NCBI RefSeq assembly: GCF_003286085.1 | Contig: NW_020825332.1 | Location: 925,001 to 989,000 of the forward strand | Source of the DNA: Drosophila persimilis | Taxonomy: Eukaryota > Arthropoda > Insecta > Diptera > Drosophilidae | Direction: 5' to 3' | DNA: 64,000 nucleotides | Shown: positions 55,969-64,000 of the stretch, piece after piece | How positions within the stretch are numbered: the first letter of the stretch is position 1 | Layout: the number at the start of each line of letters is the position of its first letter | Program-made: the position numbers and the translations under genes | The notes under the pieces: generated by a model | Seen by the model: only the letters and a program-made list of their open reading frames with translations | What the model was told of the DNA's origin: nothing | Database searches by the model: none

Positions 55969-58814
55969 TCATTTGGAGGCCTCTAAGGCACGCAGCTTGC
56001 GCGTCAGATTGTCCACCTCGAGGCCCAGCATGTCGAGGTTCTCCTTGAGCGTAATGTTCTTCAGCAGCGTGTCCTCTAGCACGGTCTGCAGCTTCTTGTT
56101 GATCTCCAGCGATAGCTCCAGGGACATGCCCTTGCTCTCGCCGCCCTTGGAGCCCCCGTAGATGGCCGCCATTATGCCGTTGCCGTACTTCACGAGCTCG
56201 CTCTTGTTCTGGTCGCTCTTCGAGCTAGTTAGGGCGCCCGCTGTCTGGTCCCTGAGCATGTAGTGCTGGACGACTTTGGACTTTTTCTGCACCTCGGATA
56301 CTAGGGCGGCCGTGTGGTTCTCCAGGAACTCGATCCGTTCCGTTTGCCTAGCCGTGGCCTGCTGCAGCCGGAGAATACGCTCAACGAGAACCTTCTTGGA
56401 CGGTACCGACTGCAGGTCCACCTGTTGCATCACAGGCGGCGGCACAGCGGTCGCACTGCTGGCCACAGTTTCCGACTCTGAGGATTCGCTGGCCCGCCGG
56501 CTGCCGCTATGCACGCTGCCATGGCTGCTGGTGCGACTGTGGGTGCGCTGCTGCTGCTGCTCCTGGGGATAGCCCCCGTTCAGGGCCTGTTGGCAGTTGC
56601 TGCAGTAGCTAATGCCACCCTTGGGTTCGGCAATGCCCTTTTTGTACTTTTGCAGCTCCCTCTGGAGCTCTTTTACGACGGTGGCATGCTTGTGCTGGGT
56701 GGCCTCGAAGTCGCCCTGGACATTGTCCAGCTTCTGCTTCGTCAACTCGTATAGCTTGGTCTTCTCGGAGAGATGTTTGGCCAGCAGCAGCCGCTCCTCG
56801 TTCTTTTCCGCAGCCTCGGAGCTCAGCTGCTGCTCCAGTTCCCCATATCTGCAGTCGTAGCCAAGTTTCTCCTGCTTCATCAGCTTGTTCTCCGCTTCGA
56901 GACCCTGAGCCTGCCGATAGTAGAGATAGAAGCACAATTAGTGGATCCTCGTTTTTGAAAGGTTTAGCCTGCTTTGGTCGCGGACGAATACAAGGCCTCG
57001 ATGGCGCAGTTGGCAGCGCGTAAGTCTCATAATCTTAAGGTCGTGAGTTCGAGCCTCACTCGGGGCAGGTACATTTTTTGCAGCCTTCAGTCAATTTTCT
57101 CTATTTCTATGACTTACCTTTGATTCCGCCAGACAAATGTCGTTTTGCAGGCAGACGATCAGCTCGCTCATCTCCTTGTTGATCGTGAGCAGTTCCTGTT
57201 TCTTGATTTTCAATTGTTTCAGATCTGCTTCGTTTTCTTGAGCCTCTGCTTCCAGTTGCTGCACTCTCGCCTGCTGTTCGGACAGCTTTTCTTCATTTCT
57301 ATAAAGAGATTCTTGAGTCTAGTGGAAATACTCCATCGACTACAGTCGATTCCTTACATTGTGTTTTGGGTGCGCAGCAGTTGTAGTTCCTCGAGTTGTC
57401 CCCGTAGCTTGGCCGAATTGAGTAGCTCATCGCTGTAGGCCGCCTCGACTCCATGGTGCTGCTCTCGTAGTCGATTAAACTCTTCCGTGAGTTGAGTATG
57501 CTAAAAAAGAGAAAAATAGCTATACGAAATCTATGACATACTTTGCATAGACTTTGTACCTCCAAGGCGAGCCCTTGTAGCTGCTGCTGCAGCTCTTTGT
57601 TGGCTTCACTTTGCTTTTGCTGCTCTTTGGTGACTTTTTCGAGGGCCTCAGTCTTGCTTGTGATCTCGTGCTTCAAGAGTATTGTATTGGCTTCAAATTC
57701 CATCCTTAGCTTCTCTGAAAATAAGATAATCAAGCGTTGAAGATATTTTTTCAGAATTATTCGAGATTCAACCAACCATTGGCCTTCTCCTCCAGCTTAT
57801 TCGGTGCATTTCGCTCCTCTTCCAGCTTGCGCTCCAGGGCCTGCAATCGGGAAAGGGATTGGAGTCAAATGGAGTCACTCTCGGGTAGATCGATACTTAC
57901 CGCCTTGGCCTCCGTTTCGATGGACAGCTTGTTCATGTGATACTTTAGCTTGGACTCTAGGTGGCTCATCTCCGTTTTGTACTTTTCGCATTCGCGCTGA
58001 TATTTCCTAACTTCGTTGCACTAAAAGGAGAAACGGATTAGAGGAGCCTCCTCATGGCAATAGCTAATACTTCTACCTTTTCATCTATTATGTACGTCAT
58101 TCTGGACTTTTCCTCGTGGATGGCCATGAAGCGGGTAGAAACATTCTTCACCTCTTTCTTGGTATCCGCCAGCTGCTTATCCACCGCCTCCTTCTCCTTT
58201 TTGGCATCGATGAGTAGTTTCTCCTTCATGGCAAACTTAATGACTGTGGTCTCCTTCTCCTTGTTGGCCATATCCATTTCCTTGCGAAAGGCCTGCTTCT
58301 CCTTGTCCAAGATGGCATTCTCGCGCTGCAGGAGCGTCATCATGTTGTCCTTCTGGGCATTGGAAGTTCGCAGCTGCTCCATCTGCTGCTCATAGCTGCG
58401 ACGCTGCTCCTCCAACTGGGCCAGACAGTGCACATGGGATAGGATCTCGTTCTGTGACAGCTTTTTGAGATTCTGTTCCTGGTCTTGGACTTGCAGGTCT
58501 CTGAAGCGCATGCTGACACCCGATTGGTCTTCATCCTGCACAGGCACAGGCATTTGTTGCAGCACCGCTGCCTTCAAATGCTCAACGAGAAGTTCGTCTC
58601 CCGCAACTGGTTTCTCGTCATCCGCTTTCGCCTTTGTTGGCTTTCTTTCAGCAGTCTGCTCTATTTTATCGCATTCCAGATGCTGCTGCTCCACGTCTCC
58701 ACTGTCATTTGTTGTTTCTCCCTCCGGATGGTTGTTTATCTGAGAAGTATCCATCTCAGACACATTCTCTTCACTCCTCTCCTCAGCCGGCGGGGGGGCC
58801 TGCGCTGTTTCCAT
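55969..58814 (-). CDS. Golgin104: Golgin104, CCDC186-family coiled-coil protein, about 786 aa
   Basis: Seven exons on the minus strand: 58814-58077, 58020-57901, 57840-57777, 57714-57542, 57500-57358, 57298-57118 and 56910-55969, all in frame. Residues 1-110 are acidic and disordered (METAQAPPPAEERSEENVSE). The rest is almost wholly coiled coil, with the C-terminal block SEKTKLYELTKQKLDNVQGD and a KHATVVKELQRELQKYKKG stretch typical of CCDC186/CCCP-1. That family binds Rab2 at the trans-Golgi/endosome and is needed for dense-core vesicle maturation. The third intron uses a weak GTTGGT donor. A tRNA gene lies antisense in the last intron. Divergent promoter shared with Tcs3. Confidence 0.87.
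56995..57067 (+). tRNA. tRNA:Met-CAT: tRNA-Met (CAT), elongator type
   Basis: A 73-base cloverleaf on the plus strand. Acceptor stem GCCTCGA pairs with TCGGGGC, discriminator A. TGGCGCAGTTGG forms the D arm and internal A box, anticodon CAT is at 57028-57030 in CTCATAA, and GGTTCGAGCC-like GAGTTCGAGCC is the T arm and B box. Acceptor-stem sequence and CTCATAATCT loop mark elongator rather than initiator methionine. TTTTTT at about 57072-57077 is the Pol III terminator. It lies in the last intron of Golgin104, antisense to it. No intron; CCA is not encoded. Confidence 0.95.
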
Positions 58815-59053
58815 ATTTATTTGTGATTTAACGCATTTATCTTTTTAATTTAACAAAGAAGTTCGCATATTGCAGTCGATATTTTTTATATCGAAATTTT
58901 GTTCGGTATCAATCGATTAATATTGTTTAGATGGACAATCAGCTGCTGCTTTAGACGATACATATCGCTACATCCATACAGTGGTTCATACCAGCTGACC
59001 GTGGACAATTGTTATTTCTTTTGTTATTTCAATTCAATTATTTTAATTTAAGA
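58815..59053. promoter_or_regulatory. Divergent promoter of Golgin104 and Tcs3
   Basis: 239 bases separate the two start codons. There is no TATA box. ATCGAT-type words (ATCGATTA near 58914, TATCGAAA near 58891, ATATCGC near 58965) resemble DRE elements of housekeeping promoters. Confidence 0.55.
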
Positions 59054-60235
59054 ATGGTTTGTTCATTGGGAATTGAAGGCAGTGCCAATAAAATTGGCGT
59101 GGGAATCATTCGCGATGGCGAGGTGTTGGCCAATGTGCGCCGAACCTACATCACACCGCCAGGAGAAGGTAATGTATTTCCTGTTGCTGCTGCCGGCTTT
59201 CTGGCTCTCTCTCTCTCTCTCTCTCTAATCCGTTGGTATTCTTATGTGCTAAAGGTTTTCTGCCCAATGCAACGGCCAAACATCATCGCGAGGTAATTCT
59301 TGCGCTGGTCCAGGAAAGCTTAAAAGAAGCAAAAATAAAGCCATCCGACCTGGATGTCATTTGCTACACCAAAGGCCCGGGCATGGCCCCGCCACTGCTG
59401 GTGGGGGCCATTGTGGCTCGCACTCTGTCGCTTCTGTGGGAGAAGCCGTTGCTGGGAGTAAATCACTGCATTGGCCACATCGAGATGGGACGCCACATCA
59501 CGGGCGCCCAGAACCCCATCATTCTCTATGTGAGCGGCGGCAACACCCAAGTGATTGCCTATTCCAACAAGAAGTATCGCATTTTCGGAGAGACCATTGA
59601 CATTGCCGTGGGAAATTGCCTGGACCGCTTTGCTCGCATCCTCAAGCTTCCCAACGACCCCAGTCCGGGCTACAATATCGAGCAGATGGCCAAGGAAGGG
59701 ACAAACTACATCAATCTTCCCTATGTGGTCAAGGGCATGGACGTGAGCTTCTCAGGCATTCTGTCGCATATCGAGGAGCTGGCCGATCCCACAAAGAATC
59801 CCAACAAACGCAAGAAAACCCTGGAAGCAGATGCCTCGGTTGCCAAGCCGGCCGATCTTTGCTTCTCGCTGCAGGAGACCATCTTCGCCATGCTGGTGGA
59901 GATCACAGAGCGTGCCATGGCGCATTGCGGATCCAATGAGGTGAGTAGTCGGAGCTAGTTGGAGTAATGTCACTTATCTTCTGTATCTGTAGGTTCTCAT
60001 TGTGGGCGGAGTGGGCTGCAATGAGCGTCTCCAGAAGATGATGGGGATTATGTGCGAAGAGCGTGGAGGGAAACTCTTTGCCATCGACGAACGATACTGC
60101 ATTGACAACGGCCTGATGATTGCCCACGCAGGAGCCGAGATGTTCAAGTCGGGCTCTCGAATGCCGTTCGAGGAGTCCTTTGTGACGCAACGATATCGCA
60201 CGGACGAGGTGCTGGTTACCTGGCGCGATGATTAG
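59054..60235 (+). CDS. Tcs3: tRNA N6-adenosine threonylcarbamoyltransferase (Kae1/OSGEP), 347 aa
   Basis: Exons 59054-59168, 59255-59940 and 59993-60235. This is the catalytic subunit of KEOPS, which transfers threonylcarbamoyl to A37 of ANN-decoding tRNAs. Seen: N-terminal [31 protein letters not shown], the metal-binding His109 and His113 in [11 protein letters not shown], the [12 protein letters not shown] nucleotide-binding loop, and C-terminal [14 protein letters not shown] and [13 protein letters not shown]. Length matches human OSGEP (335). Cytosol/nucleus. The first intron holds a (CT)11 tract at 59205-59226. Convergent with Pdh. Confidence 0.95.
59205..59226. repeat. (CT)11 microsatellite in Tcs3 intron 1
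   Basis: Eleven uninterrupted CT units between a pyrimidine-rich stretch and the branch region of the intron. Confidence 0.95.
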
Positions 60236-60347
60236 TGATTAGATTAGTGACGCTTGTGGTGTGCTTCGCATGTTTATTAAATACTAATTTCGATAGTTTG
60301 TATAACTGGAGTATGCTGGAGTCAGTGTTGGAGGAGTGCAGCACAGC

Positions 60348-61259
60348 TTAGAGAGCCTGTTCCTTGCCTGTCCATTGGGGCTTCAATTCCATGGGGAAGA
60401 CGCGCTTGCCCTCAATGACATAGACCGCTCCGTTCTTGTCCTTCTCGAGCACACTCAAGATGCAGCGGGACACGTCGGCGGCGCTCTGCTTGTTGAGCCT
60501 GTCGAGGATCCTGTACGTCTCGTCGCTCGTCTCCGGGAAAATGATCTTCTCCGTGAAGTTGGTAAACATGTCCGTCATGGTGGCCCCAGGGCAGACGGTA
60601 ACAAACTTGATGCCCGATCTAGCGTAGTACTTGTCGTTCTGGAGTGGCGTAAAAATACTCATAAGCAGGAGAAGGATAAAAATGGATAAATGGATGCTAG
60701 CCTACCGCCAAGCAGCGAGTAAAGTTGAGGATGCCCGCCTTGGTGGCCCCGTAGACGGGAATGATGAACATCGGATCCAGTCCGACCACCGAGCTCATGT
60801 TGATCACAATGCCTCCCTTGCCGCCATTGTCCTTGCTCATGTAGGGCAGTGCACTCAGCGTCGAGTTGATGATACCGCCCAGATTCACGAGGAGAGTGCG
60901 CTGGACATCCTTGTCATTAAAGATGCCCGCCACGTTCACCACAATGTCGATGCTCCCAAAGGTCTTGGCAATCTCCTCGTAGGTGGCCTCCACGCCCTTC
61001 TTGTTGGCCACATCCATTTTGACGATCATCACGCTCTGCGTGGGATGGGCCGCCCGCAACTTGACGAACTCCTCCAGATTGTCCTGTATGTCGATGATGG
61101 CCACCTTCTGGGGGAATGCATGCGTTAAGGAGTGACTGTAACAGTCCCCGTATCTGATGTACACACCGCTGCTCCAGCCGTCAGGAGCTGCTTGGACACC
61201 TGGAGTCCTATGCCGCCGGCCCCGCCAGTCACCACCGCATTCTTGCCACGAAAAGACAT
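60348..61259 (-). CDS. Pdh: Photoreceptor dehydrogenase, short-chain dehydrogenase, 261 aa
   Basis: Exons complement(61167-61259), (60706-61107) and (60348-60638), all phase 0. A short-chain dehydrogenase of the insect Adh-like group. Features: MSFRGKNAVVTGGAGGIG cofactor-binding loop (residues 11-18), VVNVAG, catalytic Ser137, Tyr150 and Lys154 (YGATK), and VTVCPGAT after the active site. Pdh in D. melanogaster is a retinal pigment-cell enzyme that acts on retinoids in chromophore metabolism; the assignment rests on family and location in the 72E synteny block. The shared TTTATTAAAT near 60273-60282 serves both convergent transcripts. Identity versus another Adh-like paralogue is the main doubt. 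Confidence 0.82.
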
Positions 61260-61362
61260 CCTTCTGTTGCTGTTAATCCTGTGATGCTGGTGCTAATGCT
61301 GATGATGAGAGCTCTGGAGATGTCTCCGATGCACTGCTGACTTAGAGGCCATCGGATGCCGC

Positions 61363-61369
61363 TTTTATA
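61363..61369 (-). promoter_or_regulatory. TATA box for Pdh
   Basis: TATAAAA on the minus strand, 104 bases before the start codon. Confidence 0.72.
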
Positions 61370-62305
61370 GCCCTTCGCTGTGGGTGATATACGATACATC
61401 TTGAAATGACTTTGGCCCGTTGCAATCAATAGCCGCCCCACTAGTTCTCCACTGGCTCTGGGTTAGGATTATGCAAACCCAGACAGATCGGCAGATATAT
61501 ACGTACTCGTATCGATTTCTCCTCCATCTGGACCGAGAGTCGCTCTAGCGTGCAGTCCGCCTCACACTGCTTTTCCGATGGTGTTCCGATGTGTCAGCTT
61601 TGCATCAATGATAAATCAATGATCTCTTAATTGAAATCGGAATGAGAAGACTCTCTTCTCCTCAAAAATAGGACAGGTATGATTTTCCCAGCCATCAAAG
61701 GGAAGGGGAAAAGATTCCCTTTACTTTATGGTAATTATTTGATTTGTATTTATTCAAGCAAAAATCTTATGAAAAAACATAGCATATATTCCTTCCAATG
61801 TGTCATATATGTATGTATGCATCTTTGGTATATATTTATACGGTTATACAATTTCTCTCACAAAGTTTCATATTAAAAATGTTCAATTCATATCTTAAGG
61901 CTAGAAATAGATATAGAATCTGTGAATTTGTGGATCTGTTGATCTTCAAGATATATGTAAATGTAATTCGGTTTTCGGTTGGACAATCAACTCTTTGAAC
62001 TTTTTGGGCCGCTTTTAGAGGGTTTGGTTGGGGTTACGTATCGAAGGAGAACTCAACTTAACGAAAATAAGAATAATAATAATTAAAAACTCAAAAAGAA
62101 ATGTCGAAAATATTTGAATTTATTTTTTAAGCACTTAAATTATCACAACTTATATTATATACAAAAAGGTAAACGATAAATAATTGCAGCTACCATTAGA
62201 AATAAGAAATTAGAAATTAGAAATTAAGGGATAAACTAGAGACAGACACAAACGACGGGGTTCAAAGGACTCAAAGGTGGGTGATTGGGTGATTGGGATG
62301 TCCCT
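61370..62305. other. Intergenic and probable 3 prime UTR of ringer
   Basis: AT-rich with no gene. TTTATT near 62121-62126 (AATAAA on minus) is a likely polyadenylation signal for ringer. Confidence 0.5.
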
Positions 62306-62966
62306 TTAGTGGGCTCCATCGTATGTGTCCTTGTGCTGATACCCGCTCACATAGCCAGAGCCATCGACCACATTGCGTCTGCCGGCAATGCCCTTGCCCT
62401 TGCCGGTGGCATCGAAGCGCTCCTTGTGGGAGCCCGTATACTTGCTGGTGTCCGTCAGCCGGTCCACGGCTGCCGCAGCCTTTCCAGCCTACACGGACAC
62501 GGAATAGAGGGAGGGAAATGAGTATGAGAATCGTCTTACTCTGGGGAAAGTATTGATCACTCACCGAAACCTGCGCCACACCCGGAGCCCCACAGCTGGC
62601 CAGCTTCTGCTTGATCTCCGACAGCTCCACCTTCCTCGTCTTGGCCAGATCGTCAAGGAATTTGTTGTAGTCCGTCAGAGAGATCTTCAGGGCCTTGAAC
62701 TTCTTGAAGTGGATGCCCGTGTCCGTGGTGGTGATCTTCTTGTCGATCACCTTCGCCTGCTTCATCCACTTGTCGCTCTGCGAGAGCGTGATTAGCTTCC
62801 CATCGGACTTGGTGTCCCCGAACTTGGAGAAGGCCTTGAACTGATCCGAGAAGCTCACTTTGGGTGCCGCCTCCTCCTCCAGTGCCAGTTGGGCCAACTC
62901 CGCCACCGGTGCCTCTGTAGCGGGAGCGGGAGAGGGACTGCTACCATTTGCTGCTGCCTCAGACAT
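62306..62966 (-). CDS. ringer: Tubulin polymerisation promoting protein (TPPP/p25), 194 aa
   Basis: Exons complement(62565-62966) and (62306-62488), joined phase 0 between QVS and AGK. Residues 1-38 are Ala/Pro/Glu-rich and disordered. The p25-alpha domain follows: [39 protein letters not shown] and [18 protein letters not shown]. The C-terminal part ([38 protein letters not shown]) is the conserved microtubule-binding tail. In flies ringmaker binds tubulin and stabilises axonal microtubules. A donor/acceptor pair is needed: reading through gives a wrong C terminus. Confidence 0.93.
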
Positions 62967-64000
62967 GCTGGCTCTATGGGATAGGATATGCGAATGGTAG
63001 ATTAGTTAATGGTTAATACATGAGGAGTACATATTGCCTTGCCTGATGGGTCACATTTCTATTTCTATTTTCCACTTTGTCAACACGCAATGGAACCTTC
63101 TTCTACGCAGTGCCTTACCTGTGGGCCACAACACTGACCAACATTGCGGTGGGTCGAGGAGTTCTGTGTTTCTGTGGTTCTGTTACCATACGTTTTCTCT
63201 ATCTATCTATCCGCTTGATTTCAACACGCAGAGCTTATCTGTCTTCCGATTATATTCCTATCTCGAAGATAAAGCCAAGAGCTTTTTCTCAGCTGTTCCC
63301 CCGAGAGAAGCGAGCCTGAACTGAAGCCGAAATCGGGAGAGATCCAACCATTAACTGACGTCATCTAAATATTTGTATTGCTTGCTTCTAAAGAGGCTAA
63401 TTATCATCACCATACGAAACGCAAATAACGATCCATGCGAACACACAAATAAAGCCCCAGGGGGATCGACAGGGGGTCGGCACATAGCGGTAGCTTGAAC
63501 AAACAGCTAAAATCCATTATGACCAAGGTTTTTTGACACACAAGAGACAGGTTTTCAAGCTTGAATGGTCTGTGATCTAATGAAAGTTAAAACTAGACAC
63601 ATCTTAGAGTAAGACTCTAAAATGCCCTCTTATATGGTACAAAAATGGTCCCCATACATATGCATCTCCAGCAAAACCCCTCCTCGTAGATCACTTAATA
63701 TGTTAAGCATTGCATATCGCATAAATCTCATTGATAATTTAGTTTTAAAATTGCTTGTAGCATAAATTGTCGTCATGTCTACAGGCGGCTACCCAACACG
63801 AATCGATATGGGCGGGAGACGGAGACCCCAATAATATGTGGAGGGAATACACTGGTATGGAGAGGGGGTAGGGGGGGGGAACCAAATCCTCCCATAAACA
63901 GTAAATAAAACGTGAGCATTTATTGGCTGGGTCATTAATTATGCGCCACTTAAAGAGGCAGCAGCAGCAGCCACCACGGAGGCCCCAGGAGATCTGGGAG
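62967..64000. other. Upstream region of ringer
   Basis: No coding exon seen. It probably contains non-coding leader exons and control elements of ringer (inference). A CTAT run at about 63200-63212, a G-rich tract near 63865-63880 and a GCAGCAGCAG run at about 63959-63970. The gene may continue beyond the window. Confidence 0.45.

Overview
This window is euchromatic DNA from a Drosophila species. Evidence: short phase-0 introns, TATA boxes of the TATAAAA type, insect codon use, and a gene order that I recognise from band 72E-F of D. melanogaster chromosome 3L (Muller element D), with orthologues of CG4998, mRpS34, Golgin104, Tcs3, Pdh and ringer, plus an elongator tRNA-Met. I cannot fix the species from sequence alone. 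Muller D is fused to the X in the obscura group; if this is an obscura-group genome the window would be X-linked (inference).

Region 1 (2.4-40.2 kb) is a cluster of 15 small secreted retinin-like proteins on both strands: 2484(+), 3761(-), 5843(-), 7035(+), 16193(-), 21783(+), 24806(+), 25696(-), 26608(+), 30151(+), 32184(-), 34124(-), 35552(+), 38604(+), 39820(+). A 76-residue secreted orphan with the same gene architecture sits at 27702(-). Nearly all have a 12-nt first coding exon (ATG plus three codons), an intron of about 55-100 nt, and one main exon encoding the rest of a signal peptide, an AVSHQS-type core and repeats rich in A, P, V, H and Y. They are probably structural proteins of the cuticle or corneal lens. 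Unrelated small genes are scattered among them: an uncharacterised protein (3.0-3.7 kb), another (33.5-33.9 kb), a divergent TRIC-type cation channel (36.4-37.4 kb), a possible small ORF (37.4-37.7 kb) and a Dpy-30-motif protein (38.0-38.4 kb).

Region 2 (8.05-15.83 kb), inside the cluster, is a 7.8-kb array of about 24 tandem copies of a 319-bp satellite, with distinct monomer classes, chimeric monomers and a local three-monomer higher-order unit. This is the least expected element in the window. The cluster also holds two head-to-head paralogue pairs with nearly identical coding sequence. In one pair (5843/7035) one member has lost its intron exactly; in the other (25696/26608) exons match but introns do not. 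Both look like gene conversion.

Region 3 (40.2-47.0 kb) is a gene-poor interval, followed by a large secreted clip-type serine protease homologue with its catalytic serine replaced by glycine (48.2-52.4 kb) and a secreted DUF745 coiled-coil protein (53.8-54.9 kb).

Region 4 (55.2-63 kb) holds conserved genes: mRpS34 (mitoribosome), Golgin104 (CCDC186 family, with a tRNA-Met gene antisense in one intron), Tcs3 (KEOPS tRNA threonylcarbamoyltransferase, divergent from Golgin104), Pdh (retinal pigment-cell dehydrogenase, convergent with Tcs3) and ringer (TPPP, microtubule regulator), whose upstream region runs off the right end.
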